Shown here in pieces: positions 1 through 12,689 of a stretch of DNA of 64,000 nucleotides. The first letter of the stretch is position 1, and each line of letters starts with the position of its first letter. The DNA is taken from contig CM049313.1 in NCBI GenBank assembly GCA_026874595.1, positions 24,054,008 through 24,118,007 of the forward strand, written 5' to 3'. The translations under genes were made by a program, and so were the position numbers. Origin of the DNA: Sipunculus nudus. Its lineage: Eukaryota > Annelida > Sipuncula > Golfingiida > Sipunculidae. Below the pieces are notes generated by a model. It was not told the DNA's origin. It ran no database searches and was given only the letters and a program-made list of their open reading frames with translations.

Positions 1-95
1 TATTTAGAGTTTTAGAAAAAAATTTATTTATAAAAAAAATATATTTCTATTTACTTAAAAAGGTGTTTAATGATAATTTGGATATTATCCAAAAT

Positions 96-3000
96 TTATG
101 AAAAAATCATAAAAATATACATTAAATACAGATGATTGAAAAATATGCAAACCTCTTCGCTAAGAATTGTAATATCTTCAGGTGCCTGTCCATCTGATTC
201 TTCCTCGTCCTCTTGAGTGTATATTATCAGTTGGTGGTGATCACAGACATCGAGGACCCTGTCCTTTTCCAAATAGTGGGCCTTCACTTTTAGGACTTGG
301 TCCATATATCTAGTCCACTCGTTTCCTGGTATATGTACAAAACCATGTAAAATACTTTTAATATCTTTTCATAAATGAAGTATATTTATTTTACTATTAC
401 AAATGTGGAGTGTCATTTTTTATGAAATTAAGAAATGCATATCACAGGAAATAATGAATATTAATATACGAATTAGAAATAAACACAATTAATGTAAAAA
501 AATTATATTGTTCAAACAAAAAAAAAGCTAATGAATTGATGTTGAAATGAATGAAATACTAATATATTTTTTATGAATGTCAGAAGACCAAGTGTATTTC
601 ATTGCATTCAGTGTTGTAGGAAGAAACTTGATCCCGATTTTTAGGCGAGTGCATCGTCTGTTATTGAATAGCTGCAAAAAATAAGTTGATAGTTTTTATT
701 AATCATACCAAATTTGATGATTAATTTAAGTTATAGTTAATAGGTAAAACATAAAAACAATTAAAGAAACAAATTCATCCAAGTTTAACAAAACTAAAAA
801 AAATCAATATGAATACATCAAAATGTTGTATAAGTACAGTGACAGAAATGGGTTAATACAACAATAACCCTAAATTTGATATCAAGTTGTAAATCACCGT
901 TTGTGACTTTGTTTTAGGTTGTTGCAAAAAGCTTCTGTACATTATTCATCTTGCTTGTTGCGTTATGGGCTGCCACGTACCCCTTCATTGATGCCTCGCA
1001 GAGCTCAATAAGATTCAGGATGGCATGCTCCGAAGGTAGCCTTTGAACTTGCATCATATTGAAATACATGTGCCGATATTCGCTGTTAGTGTGTTAGTGT
1101 TTTTGGAAGTTTAATCCTGTAAATAATGAGGTTTTCGACAAAAAGGCGCACGATCATTCTTGTGAAGCGGATAAATTTCCAGAATACCGACTTGTTAAAA
1201 AAAAGTTGTCTTGCCCGCGTAGCGGTGGAGTTCATTACCTTGTTCTTTTATAACTGGTATATCGCCCAAAATAATGAAAACACAGACTTGCAGTTATTTA
1301 ATTTATATAAATAATATCGTTAACTCATGTAGAACTAATTTGGTAACAAGTCGTACCTTATATATGAATATAAATTAATATAACCTTTATTCCACACCAT
1401 TGCTGTATTAATAAACAACACCACATATGCATTGGAATGTCTCTTGTATAAGTAAGATGTGATGTATCAAATATATTAATCACTTTGTCATGTTTTTGTG
1501 TGTATATATAAACGTGTATGTGTGTGTGTTTAACTGTATACATGCTTTACTTATATAGCCAAAATTAATAAACATTAACCTCTCTGCCGCAGCCATTAAT
1601 GGCTGAACATCTGCTTTACGTGTTGGGACACGACTGTCCTTTGTTACCACAGCACTGTGTGGTATGTGTCCATAACGAACACCGAGTTCGGGGCGTGTAT
1701 AACGTGCATGTATATTTCCTTTATAAATTTCATTATGATTAGTAGTTATACAGTTGCTCTTAAATATATATTTATATTTAAAGAATTTCCATATTTTAAA
1801 CCATTTAACGAATGTTTCCCCATTCATCTCCTCATGATAATCAGATTAAGAGTTTGATCTGAAAACCAGCTCAGCTACAGGAACAAACCCATCCTCATTT
1901 CCGGCGTCCAGTATTATTAGTCGGTTTCCTCGACCTTTGCCGCTGAACGTTTTCCATTGACCTTCACTAAATGGGATATAATAGTAATAAAAACCTTGTA
2001 AAGTAGTTTCCAACATAATAAATGTAATTAGAAAAAGGTTTATATATTCTGTATATATATATACACACATATAAATTAATGTTTAAATAATTAACTTTCA
2101 ATGATTAATGATTTGTTTTCATCATGAATACTTATATTTCAGATTTATTTTATCGTATCATTCTAGCACACTTAAATGTACTTAATATTTTATATATTAG
2201 AGGCAGATGCATGGTTATGCGAGTAGTAATTTGCATTTTTTTTTGCTCTGGATCTTGATGAATGTTTAGGCTATTTTAGCTATAACATGCCTGTCATAAC
2301 ACTCCTCGGATGGACAGTGTCCAGGGTTTACCCAGGTTTCATCAAGGAATATTACACAGCGGTCCTGTTGGCGGTACAGACGGAGCTGGCGCTAAATTTT
2401 TTACCTGCAAACTTATTACCTCCTACCGCTCCTATATGGTAGTTGGTTCTTCTTTTCTGGCAATATTATATCAATACACACTAACACATGGTATATATGT
2501 GCATACTCTACATATGCTTGTTTGATTTTATCAAGTATATTTAAAATATATAGTATCAAGTAAGAGTAATATATTAGGTTGGTAAATATAACAACCAATC
2601 AATTGTACTCCCGCCTATGTTTGCGATAAAACACAATAAATATTACGTTGTAATATCAGACAATATGAATTATATATCATGCATTTATATACTCTCTCTA
2701 TCAGTGAAAATAATGCAATTTATGATTATAAACACAATGCATATTAATTGGGATACTTTAAAGATGATTACTCTAATATGTATATTGTTAAAATGTTATA
2801 TATATTTATTTTATATAAAACATAAAAATAAACAATAAAACAATATACAATATATACTGTATGCTATATTTTGCATAATAATATATATATTATCAAATAT
2901 ATTATATAAATTGTTATATAATACATGATACAATAAGAACTTATTTCAACACACGACATATATTGTATTATTACAAATAAAAATAGCATATACATATATA

Positions 3001-3290
3001 TGAACTATTATTAATTTGTTCTCTCCTCAAATATTCATTACAAACATTTTATTTTGCATCCATAACATCTTTATTCAGTAATATATTATTTGTAACTACA
3101 GCTCTGTAAAGTTAATAACACTTCATTACCTTAAACACAAATTTATTTGTCTTTAACAGTCGGTAAAGAGTACTTCGGTGAACAAGCAGGCCATCCTTAC
3201 CCGAAAGCACACGTTCCATTGTAACCAAGCTCAACTCTTCCCCGGGCTCCAAACAGGCACAGATGCGGCGTCTATTGATGTATACATACA
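96..3290 (-). pseudogene. IS630/Tc1-like transposase gene, copy A, multi-exon, decayed
   Basis: A DDE transposase related to the IS630/Tc1 group, split by introns. Minus-strand pieces in order: helix-turn-helix end around 3115-3290 (residues like VHRSTLYRLLKTNKF); first catalytic Asp exon 2288-2420 with FLDETWVNPGH, the IS630 signature; 1855-1985 with GRGNRLIILDAGNEDGF; 1565-1690 with the remnant of the second-Asp exon (PHSAVVTKDSRVPTRKADVQ, catalytic DNAxYH not readable); 890-1045 with a degraded third-motif exon (ILNLIELCEASMKGYVAAHN); 96-330 with the C-terminal exon ending in an acidic tail (QEDEEESDGQ). The last exon follows an ACCAG acceptor near 330. Stops and frameshifts separate the pieces, and an exon present in copies B-D was not found here. 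The exon order was worked out by comparison with the copies at 7.7-9.5, 25.4-28.2 and 40.6-42.4 kb. The family assignment is firm; exact exon borders are not. Long gaps between pieces hold only AT-rich intron-like sequence. Confidence 0.72.
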
Positions 3291-3399
3291 AGCATGCAAG
3301 TATAACTTTACAGGGTTTTTTTTCGCTAACAGACAAACAAACAATCCAACGCGCGCAAAGCATAACCCCTATCGCTTTGCGGGAGTAATAAACTGGTAA

Positions 3400-4250
3400 A
3401 GCCGAAAATATTTTTGCAGACTAAAGCTAAGATTTCTTAGCTGCAGAAAATTATGAAGCACACAAGCAGCTTTGATGACATCATTAGCAACCTGTGGTCT
3501 AACAGCCAGCTTTGAATAAAATGCCCTCCATCGTGCGGCAAGAATTCCGAAAGCATTTTCAACATTCTCCCCGCTCTACACAACCGACAGTTGTAAATAA
3601 AATCTTCAAGAGGACATCCTCTGGAAATGGCCGTACTATGTGCCGCTCGAGTGGAAATGCTTCATCTCCCACGACAACATACGGGGCTGCCGCGAAGTGA
3701 ATTCCTGTGACAGAAGTGCATCCCCAGGGAAGTCAAAGGTCTTGTGACAAAGGTCTAAGGTTCGAATGACTAAAAATTCCGCCTTCACTGTTTCGATCAT
3801 AGGCCCCAACATCATTGACCAGAAACTTCAGGTTTTCATCGACAAGGGCCAAGAGTACCATTGAGAACGTCCCTTTATAATAAAATTACATGTAGCCAGA
3901 CTTCTTCGGACACTTGAGCATCACGTTTCCCGTCCAGGGCCCCTACACAATGTTGGAACTGCTATTTCTTCTCAAAATTCGCAGCAAATATTCTCCTTTC
4001 TTCAGTATTTAAGGGGAATTTTCATATAATTAGGGGACAGTCGATTCCACACAACCTTGTACACCTACAACCTTTACTCACGGTAGCGACTCCCAACCGA
4101 TAACTAAAGGACAGGGAGCGGAAACATTTCCTGTCGCCAAGAAACTGTCAAGAATAAGGAAAATACGTATACATGTACAGGGTCTTTCATTGTCTACCAT
4201 CCGCTCAATATGTTGGATATCCCCAATCTCAAGATTCAAACAGCAGGAAA
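3400..4250 (-). pseudogene. PIF/Harbinger (HARBI1-like) transposase relic
   Basis: Minus-strand reading across frames gives DDE_Tnp_4 landmarks in the right order: FLATGN near 4130; WNRLSPNYMKIPLNTEE; FQHCVGALDGK near 3960 (first catalytic Asp); KGTFSMVLLALVDENLKFL; VGDEAFPLERHIVRPFP near 3640; CRLCRAGRM; and, after a one-base shift near 3563, VENAFGILAARWRAFYSKL (third catalytic residue) and AACVLHNFLQL. At least one frameshift and several stops break it, so it cannot encode an active enzyme. It is clearly diverged from the intact Harbinger transposase at 53.2 kb, so it is a different family of the same superfamily. It lies immediately beside an ISL2EU-type relic on the same strand. No terminal inverted repeats were recognised. 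Confidence 0.8.
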
Positions 4251-4379
4251 CCGTTTGCAATGGATCAGAAACAACAGTAAAGGCACAACCCTTTGAAAGA
4301 AAAACAGAAAGAGAGAGAAAAAAACCCCAAACAAATAGAGATAAGGGATCCAGTGAAATTATTGTGATAGAACCCCTTG

Positions 4380-4850
4380 GTAAGCACGATATATAACGAA
4401 AGAAACCATAAACCAGGTAATCTAGGGTACATTTTGCGGAATGCAATAGGAATGGTTTTTAAAAATGTTATCCCTGTCTGGCCAGTGGACCAGGAAACGC
4501 AAGTTTCCATTCATAGCATCTAACCATTTGTTGAACACATAGATTACTTTGGAGATGCCACACAGATAGGCCTAAGCTATATCTTGGAAGGTCCTGTTTG
4601 TCTTGAGTTTAACAGGTGTAATAAATAAATCATTCATGTGGTGACTGCCAGTGGTTTGATGAGTTTCATTATGCTTATGAGATTGGAAAAACAGATGAAG
4701 ATATAGAGCCCATGATGGCACACCAGTATAGTAATTAGTCTTTTCGTCATCACCTTTGAAGAAACATCACCTAATTTAGCCTGTAGACTAGTCCTTTCTA
4801 TTTGCAAAGCTTGAATTTCATCATGAAGGAATTTCCTTGGTGGGGGATTA
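4380..4850 (-). pseudogene. ISL2EU/IS4EU-type transposase fragment (HTH_Tnp_4 region)
   Basis: Minus-strand reading contains IYVFNKWLDAMNGNLRFLVH followed by WPDRDNIFKTIPIAFRKMYPR. This is the segment that in HTH_Tnp_4/DDE_Tnp_4 transposases joins the recognition helix region to the catalytic domain. Upstream, near 4780-4830, is a coiled-coil-like stretch (ALQIERTSLQAKLGDVSSKV), as expected between an N-terminal THAP-type finger and the transposase. Frames shift repeatedly and the catalytic domain is missing; the Harbinger relic starts just downstream. The second relic of the same superfamily at 30.9 kb is better preserved. Superfamily call is by motif recall, not by search. Confidence 0.55.
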
Positions 4851-5814
4851 AGGACTTGTCAGGGTGGTGTGACATGTTACAGCACTGGTGCTGGTCTGAT
4901 CACTCTCAGGGGGCTGATCAGTAGACTGTGGTTGAGGTTCTGATGTGATGGGGGGACAGAATCAGCTTCAGTAGGAGAAACACACTGGACAGAGTCCAGT
5001 ACCAGGCAGTGCCTCTTCTGTGTCAGTAGCTGCCTTGTCTCAAATGTATTTTTTTTTTTTTTTTTTTTTTGCTGGTCTCTTTTAAAGAGGGCATATAGAT
5101 GAACACAGCCGGGACGTAATCTGGATGCTTGGAGTCTGGCGCCCCTGTTTGGAAAATGATCCTGTACCTTTACTTTTGTGTAATGGCTGAGAACTAATAA
5201 AATACTCATTTAATTCTGATATTATGATTTACTTGAGAACCGGGCAGGGTTTGAGCGGCCACCGGTTGTGTGTGCATATATATATAAGTTATATTTTCTC
5301 TCTGACAGCAGCGGTTCCTGTTTGCATCTTAGTTCCAGACTTAATCATAACATTTTAACCATTATACATAATTTTATTTTTTTTAACGGTCAAACAATAA
5401 TTTATTTCTTACACTTTATATCAAGGCTATGGACTATGGTTATATTATATACACTATTATAATAATAGTATAATACTACAATTAAAGCACAATAGTCCAC
5501 ACACAGGGTTGCCATCCGTCAGGGAAAAGTCATGGGGAAAATATTTTTTCAGGGTCGGGGAATTTTTTTCAGAGTTGGGTACTGGCCACCCTGACATATA
5601 CAACAGGACTTTCAGTGCGCCCCCTGAAACAATGTTACCAAACACAACGTAACCAAAATAAGGACTATGCGAAACTATATTGTTACATGTTTCAATGATG
5701 AACTGAAACAGGTAAAGTGGTGAGATGTGTATAAATGTGAAAATATTAATTTAGCCTGAAGAAGATATAGTGAACTGTTTTTAAGTTTGTAGACAGTTTG
5801 GCTCCGGTTTAAAC
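4851..5814. other. no recognised gene; poly-T run and low-complexity DNA
   Basis: Holds a 22-base T run near 5049-5070 and short AT-rich stretches. A minus-strand open frame at 4877-5209 may be further decayed N-terminal sequence of the neighbouring ISL2EU-type relic, but no THAP cysteines can be placed in it. Nothing else is recognised. Confidence 0.4.
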
Positions 5815-6700
5815 TGTTTGACTTAAAAATGGTACTGAACCATGGAACCTAGAAACGAATCTCAATGAGAAATATGTAAAGCCAAGAGAAATTCTGAGGA
5901 ATAAATTAATTGAAAACCAAAATGAACCTAAAAGACTATGGAACACACTGAGAAAAATTGACATCCCCAATAAAATAAGGAAAGGAAATGTTAATATATT
6001 ATAGGGCTGAAAAACAATGATGAAGAGGTATGTTAACCCAGATTTGTTAAAAAACGGATTTAAAAAATTTTCCTGCAAAATTGCAGATATAGATAAACTT
6101 ACTTTTAGGCCATTTGATAAGAAAAAAGTTTTTTTTTAGTTTTATAAGAAACAAAATTTAAATGCAAGTGGTTTAAAATATTATGTTGTGAATGAATAAA
6201 CTACTGTAAAATTATTAAGAAGTAAAATGATTAAATGTTGCAAAATCTACTGGAATTGATTTAATTTCAGCAAAATTTCTAATAGATGGTGCATATACTC
6301 AATAGCATCACCTGTTACTTTTATAATTAATCTTTCTGTACAAGAGTCAACAGTTTCCACTTAATTAAAAAAAGCCAGAGGAGTCCCACTCTTTAAAAAA
6401 GGGTGAAAAAATTATGAAGGAAATTACAGACCTGTTTCAATCTTACCAGTCATACCCAAAATTTTAGAGGAGTAGCACATGACCAATTGTATTCTTGCCT
6501 TTGAAACATAAAATTATTGTATCACTATCAGTCAGGATGTAGGCCTGGTTTTTCCACTAACAGGTGAAAACTGCTCTAACACATCTTACAGATAAAATAA
6601 GATATAATATGGATAGTTGTATTTACAGTGGCATGGTATTTATAGATCTACAGAAGGCCTTTAATACTGTGGATCACAATATTTTAACAACCAAATATCA
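5815..6700 (+). pseudogene. LINE (non-LTR) reverse-transcriptase relic, copy 1
   Basis: Plus-strand reading across frames gives a recognisable non-LTR ORF2: PREILRNKLIENQNEPKRLW and WNTLRKIDIPNK near 5880-5970; AKSTGIDLISAKFLIDGA near 6240; VPLFKKG; NYEGNYRPVSILPVI near 6420; YHYQSGCRPGFSTN; then LTHLTDKIRYNMDSCIYSGM and VFIDLQKAFNTVDHNIL near 6580-6690, the block just before the catalytic YADD motif. The motif FIDLQKAFDTVDH is typical of Jockey/CR1-group elements. The reading is cut by a microsatellite at 6720, so the YADD box is missing. The same truncated segment recurs at 24.0 kb. Confidence 0.8.
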
Positions 6701-6712
6701 ACCCCATTTTAT

Positions 6713-6745
<33 letters not shown>

Positions 6746-7368
6746 AATATTTATTTATATTTATGTATGTCAACTATTGCCCCCCCCCCTTCCCCCATGA
6801 ATATTTAGCTTCGCCTCCAATGAACATATATCTTTACAGAAACTATTATATATAAGTAATTAAAACAATTAACTCCTTGTCTGAAAACTCTGTTCTTTTA
6901 CAGAGTTTATGAAAACAGATTTGCAAAAACCACAAGTATCTTGTGGACGTGTTATACTTTGAACAAGCGAGTTTGTATAAATATGGCCTTAGAAACAGAC
7001 TAAAGGTATTAAGATTTTTACTGTAATGGTCCTTAAGTTTGTTAATTAATATCTGCATGTCTTAATACAATTCAAGATAATAATATATCATTAAATATAT
7101 CATGCATTACGATTTTAACAATATTTAATTAATATGTTGTCTACATTCATTTTAAATACATCCATAAGATTTATAGTCCGTTCCACCAACCGTGTTACTA
7201 TGTTTTCTCGTGTTCTTGAAAACGGATTAAAACATTAACACAGATTTTTGGTACGGAGCTACACTAGAACGTGACCTAATTTTCTGACCAAAAAATGCTA
7301 CATATCAGTCGTGAACTGCCTGTAATGAACAAAAATAAAAAACAGGAGAAACTTTACTGTATATTATA

Positions 7369-7373
<5 letters not shown>

Positions 7374-7407
<34 letters not shown>

Positions 7408-7415
7408 ATGGTTAC

Positions 7416-7456
<41 letters not shown>
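7374..7456. repeat. (AT)n microsatellite
   Basis: Two alternating AT runs separated by TTGATGGTTACATA. Similar long (AT)n tracts occur at 9608-9672, 24391-24432, 24578-24627, 25058-25102, 25338-25391, 29411-29451, 29597-29651, 36430-36498, 40433-40490, 44979-45032, 47944-47990, 48402-48455, 61010-61064 and 61296-61346. Confidence 0.95.
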
Positions 7457-7458
<2 letters not shown>

Positions 7459-7734
7459 CCAATGAACATAAAAAGAAGAGAGACATCAACGCCAACATTT
7501 CAATCAATCATATTATGTAGAACACATATTCAGACTGTTGGTAATATTCGGCTACCTCTATAGCCTTTCAAAGGGAATGACTATATATTGAATTCAGTAA
7601 ACAAAGGTGACAGTGTTAGTTTATAAGTTCATTATTTCTTAGCTGTATATAAGTTTATTCTTTCTTAGCAGTATATAACTGAAATAACCATTCAAGAAAC
7701 TTTGAGAGATATAAATATATACACATTTTCTTCG

Positions 7735-9525
7735 GAGCAGACGTGCTCTTTGTCATATGTCCTCTTCCTCCCCCTCTTCATCATCCCATATAATCATCAC
7801 ACTGTAAGTTTGTGACACGTCAAGTAGCTGGTCCTTTCCTAGAAATATCCTCAACCTTCATCTTGTGGATCACGAATCTGGACCACTCGTTTTCTAATAT
7901 GCTGTTATAATTTTTTTTTTTGTATTTCTTATAAATAAAACAGTTTTGATGGTTACATAATAAAGAAATATGCGTAACAAAACGTTCCCTGCTAACGGAC
8001 GTGCCGCTTTTATAGGAAATGATATATAAATACACACACACACACACATATATGTACATATAAGTACAAACCAAATATGGAAGTTCTAAAACACCGTCTG
8101 TCACTTTGTCGCGGGCCTCTGAAAAGAGACCAGCCACGTCTTTTAATTTTCCCGTTCTGTTGTTGGCTGCTATATAAGCTTCCATGGATGCCCAACAAAG
8201 CTGTATTAGGTTAAGCATCGCGTGGTACGGCAGCATTTGGAGAACTTGGATATGGGAATTGATCAAATGCAAAAAATATATACAAAATAATCCAAGACCC
8301 TAAGTGGAAATATATATGACAATTGTTGTGAATGTAGCTCTCACTATATATCAGTTCAACATAAAACGGCGTTTTTGTACCATACACAAACAGAAAATAA
8401 CTAATTTAAATTAATAAAAAAAAAATAATATGAATATTATGAGCATTATATATACCGTGTGCCAATCCACATGTTCTTCCGCAAACGTGTATATCATGTA
8501 GGTTTCTTTTGATTCCGCCTGGCAAGCCCCCTCAGTTCCGCCATCATATTCTCGCTGAAAGCAATACCTGGAAGAAATTTGTACATTTTTTTAAACATGA
8601 TCAAATATTGTTCGTTATAAATGAATAAATATAAAATAACATCTATGTAATTATACAATGTATTATTTAGACATATAAATGATAATTGACATGGCCTTCT
8701 ACCAGTTCTATGCACGTTATGTAATATATGGTCATCATATACGGTGTGATCATTTACACATTTAAATACAACTATATGTGAGATTACACATATAGTTATA
8801 AAATTAACAAATGAAGAATGAACTCCCTGGTGCAGTCACTCCTGTAGACCCGCCTTGCGTGTAGGCATCCGGTTCTCTTGAGTATGAACGGAATGATAGG
8901 CGGCATTGTCCATCACGATTATTGAGTGTGGGTGTAAATTTTAGATCAATTGTTCCTGTCGTAAATCATATATTTTTAATAAGAAATCCAAATGTTCATT
9001 TTCATTTTTTTCCAATTGCATTTTATAAAACCGAAATTACTAAACAACAGATTAAGCAAAATGTATTGTTGAATTGTTATTGTTGTCAAGTAATGTTTAT
9101 GATAAATGATAAACAATCTGTTGATTAATATACGCCATAATTTCAAACATCCTGGTCATGGGTCATTTATTTTGCATTTTGTTCAGACCCCCTAAAATAA
9201 AAATATTAGATATCAAGTGCATGTTTTTTTCATGAAATTCATGTTATATTTTTAATGACTAAGATAACGATAAAATAATCGTGGTTACAGCTAAAATGAA
9301 ATAGTAAAACATTATTAAGATTGGAAATAGGTCATAGGCTCTACTTTGACCACTTCATGAACGTGTCCCCGTCCATCTCCTCATGGTAATCGCCTGATGA
9401 TGACGAGTTGAAGATTAACTGGGCTCCGTTGGTAAACCCGTGTTCATTTCCAGCATCAACGATTATGAGGCGGGTCCCTCGGTCGCGGCTACTAAACTTC
9501 CTTCCTCGCCCTTCTCTGAATGGGA
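7735..9525 (-). pseudogene. IS630/Tc1-like transposase gene, copy B, multi-exon
   Basis: Minus-strand exons in order: 9355-9525 (FREGRGRKFSSRDRGTRLII, then VDAGNEHGF and a tail EEMDGDTFMKW); 8821-8935 (HSIIVMDNAAYHSVHTQEN, second catalytic Asp, then RMPTRKAGLQE and a stop); 8456-8572 (AFSENMMAELRGLARRNQK, then after a shift YTFAEEHVDWHT before a GTATAT donor); 8060-8245 (MLPYHAMLNLIQLCWASMEA, in which the catalytic Glu of NPIEL reads Gln); 7735-7915 (ENEWSRFVIHKMKVE and an acidic tail broken by a stop). The first-Asp (DETW) and helix-turn-helix exons are lost; the paralogous position is interrupted by the 2.8-kb inverted-repeat element at 9831. The Gln substitution, stops and missing exons make it inactive. 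Confidence 0.75.
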
Positions 9526-9609
9526 AATAATGTAAATAAAAAGCATATTACATTAAAATAAATAACATATATGGTGTATAAACCAATTTAGTTATAATGA
9601 TCATTTTAT

Positions 9610-9674
<65 letters not shown>

Positions 9675-9830
9675 TGAGATTTTGACTATGACTATAGCTC
9701 ATATGACTTATAGTCAGCTGAGCTAAAAATGAATAAACGATGAAATAAGCCCGAGCTCATTGATGCAGCGTGATGAGCCTACCTATGACGTCACTTTGGA
9801 ACTTTATATAAGCAGTGTTTACTTTCACAT

Positions 9831-12605
9831 TAGTCCTGGGGCTGAGGGGGGTCCTGTGTGCAATCATATGTCCCCTAATTTTGACTTCTGGTGTCTTTGC
9901 CTATGTTTTCAATGTCAAGGAATCTATTGAAACCATTTCCAAGACAATACCGAACTGGATTACGGTTAAATTCAATATGGCTGCAAATATGGCCGCCGTA
10001 CCATAAAATCAAATTACCATTATGGCTACCAATATAGCAGCTGCACAATGGAATCATGAGTAATTCACTTAAGAATCGAGACAAGATTGATTTTGTTGTC
10101 TTTTGTTTAATTTTCAATGGTAAAAAAACTACCAAAATTATCATCAGGCCGGTATCTTTTCAGGCTAAAGTGGAATTCAATATGGCTCCGATATGGCGGC
10201 CATTTAATTGAATCATCCAAAATTCACCAAGGAATGCAGCTTGGTGATTGATTTAGGGGTCGTCAAGGTATCTCTTGAAATTTTTTGGTCGATAAAGTAT
10301 TTGATAATGAAGAAATTTAGTATGGCTGCCAATATGCCATAGTGTCTTAACATTTAACGTAACATCCTTAGAACTCAAGCTACATTGACAAATAGTTGAT
10401 TATAAGTTTTTTTATGTAAAGAAATTGATTAAATCAACATCTATCAACGGATATTACATATCTCTTTGCATGCAAGTTTCATATCTAATGGGTACCAAGT
10501 CCATTTTAACTTATTCAGGTTTATTGTATGCAACTTTCAACATTTCGATTTTACCTGGCTGCTTCCTGCAAGACCATATACACACTAGAGAAACTAGTGT
10601 ATGTCCTATAGAATGCTTTAAGGTACTGCCCTGGTTAGAATTGTTTGTTGGTGGTAGATCATGAAGTGAAGTTCCTGTTCGTTGATGCTACATTGTGTAC
10701 CGCAAATGATCGACAGTTGCTATGATTTCCACGGGTTAGTAACTGAACAAGGTATTTTTCTGCATTGCAGTCTTGTATATTTCCATTCATCCGTCTGAAA
10801 TCTCTAAGAAAGGATATTGGCGACAATTGGTTTATTGTTGTTGCTTTGGTACGGTGGTCCAAATTTGCTAGTAACGCCATTTCCAGTCAAGACATGAATA
10901 GTTAGAAAAACATAAATATAAGCTGGCCGACTCTTCTGTTGGATCATGAATTGGAACATACCTCGTTTTTGTCTCTAGTTTTCCCTCTGAGCTACGGTTC
11001 ATTTAGTCCACTTGACACAAACAGTTGTGAAAAGCACAATACAAGTACAATCACATTTGTTTTACCAGCGATGAAAACGATCTGTATCAGCTCTTTTCTT
11101 ACCCCAAAAGAGGACAAGAGGCATGATTGGGACATCCGCCTCTTCATGATCACAGACTTATTCAGGATGATGTGTGAGCGCTCCATTTTCTGACCGATCG
11201 TGTCTTAAGGGAAATATTAACCAACCTGCACTATTCTAGTGTAAACTCAGGTCTTTCTGAGTAAAAAAATATTTCACTGGACACTTTCTGAGAAAAGCTT
11301 CAAGTTTAATTTTATTATTTGATGATGGAGAGAAACTGCGCAGATCCCCTAGTTGTTTGGTATCCAGAGAAATATTGCCAACAAGAACAGGAGTTTTCAA
11401 TGTGCGCCTTCGTCTTTCACAGATACCTTAACATAAGAGTAAAAATGAAACCTATCCGTTGTGCAAATTGACACATATACGAGCACCAAGCCCAGGAACT
11501 GTTCAAATAGTTCCCTAAAGGTGGTAACACTGATTTTTATTATTTATGTCATGACACCAACAACACAGCCTGTTGGCATATGCGATTGTTTCACTGGCAG
11601 AACATCTTTTGCTCTGCCATGGATTTGTCTCAAGTTCTGTCATTTTTTCATGTTTGTTGTTCTTTAAGCTCAGTAGACTGTACGTCATTTGCCTAGGCAA
11701 ATATCCTTAAAAACAAGAAATTAGGTCACTGTGATTTATATTCTACTGGCTATAGGAACAAAAAAAATGATTTGTGGATGTCAGATTGCCACTTGTAGTA
11801 TCTAATAGGCCCAGAATCCTCTAACGCAACATAGGAGCTTCTGGAAATATCTTCAAGGAAATCTAAAGTTAATTCATGGTGACATATATTCTGCAAGCTG
11901 CAGGGCTAAAAAATGATCTTGAACACCCAGACAGTCTGACTGGGTTCAAATGGTGTCCGTAAACCCTTGAATATTTTAACCTAACATCCAGGGAAGTTCT
12001 GGGCAAATCTCTTGTGAAACCTGAAATTAGGTTCTTAGAGCATTCTAATATAACATCCAGAGAGGTCTTTGGAAAGTTTTTGCCGAATCACTAAACTAGA
12101 TCACTGTAATCTTAATGCTGTGAGCTAAAGGAAAAACACGAATTTAACAATGAAAGTCAGATTGATACAAATCATTACAGTTTGACCTGGAATCTTCTCA
12201 CATAAAATTTTAGGTCCACCCTATATCTTCATCAACAATTGAAACTGGGTCATGGTGATCTATATTTTGTGAGCAAATCTAATTCGGAGCTGCCCAGAAA
12301 GTCAGACAGGGCATCAGTCTTAAATGTTTGATATACAAAAATGTCTTAGCTAAAGTAAAGGGAGGTCATTGTAACGTCTCCAATGGGACCTATGTTCTCC
12401 AAGAATTGTGAAAGAACATGATTTGAGCACACAATATATTAGATGTAAATGAATTTTAGCAGTTATCAAAGAAACTTATATTGGCAGCTAATAATCCAGG
12501 ATGTCTACAAGTTTTTTTTACTCCTCTGAAGGTGACCTACCTGGGTCAGAAGTAAAAATAGGGGACATACGATTGCACACAGGACCCCCCTCAGCCCCCG
12601 GACTA
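9831..12605. mobile_element. 2.8-kb element with ~57-bp terminal inverted repeats, no transposase
   Basis: The left end (TAGTCCTGGGGCTGAGGGGG, continuing to about 9887) is matched in inverted orientation by the right end finishing at 12605 (CCCCCTCAGCCCCCGGACTA). Only a handful of differences are seen in ~57 bp. Both ends are flanked by CAT, consistent with a 3-bp target duplication. The uninterrupted target survives at 27803-27805 in the paralogous block. The interior has no recognisable protein. It holds several degenerate copies of AATATGGCTGCNNATATGG (9975-10340) and, from about 11800, degenerate repeats around AACATCCAGNGAGGTCTTTGG. Most likely a non-autonomous DNA transposon; superfamily unknown. 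Confidence 0.75.
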
Positions 12606-12689
12606 CATATGAAAACGGTTCAACGAAACGCAGATGTTTTAGAATTTCACCACACTGTTATAAATACTGTTTTTTTTTTTTTTTTACAT

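Larger units (their letters stand above)
6270..9830 (+). repeat. duplicated block, copy 1 (resumes 12606-12670)
   Basis: Colinear with 23985-27865 in the same orientation: LINE relic, C-rich run (6781-6790 versus 24451-24465), the GAACAAGCGAGTTTGTAT line, AT microsatellites, the AAAAAGAAGAGA-ACATCAACGCC line, IS630-like exons, and a hairpin-bearing tail (AGTCAGCTGAGCTAAA). Similarity is patchy with many small gaps, so the duplication is not recent. Between 6700 and 7735 there is no gene, only microsatellites and AT-rich sequence shared with the other copy. Confidence 0.75.

Noticed and set aside
10141-10147. Second hammerhead core candidates (reverse of TCATCAG, also at 27866 and 60641)
   Set aside because: No stem II hairpin followed by GAAA and a NUH site is found at any of them.
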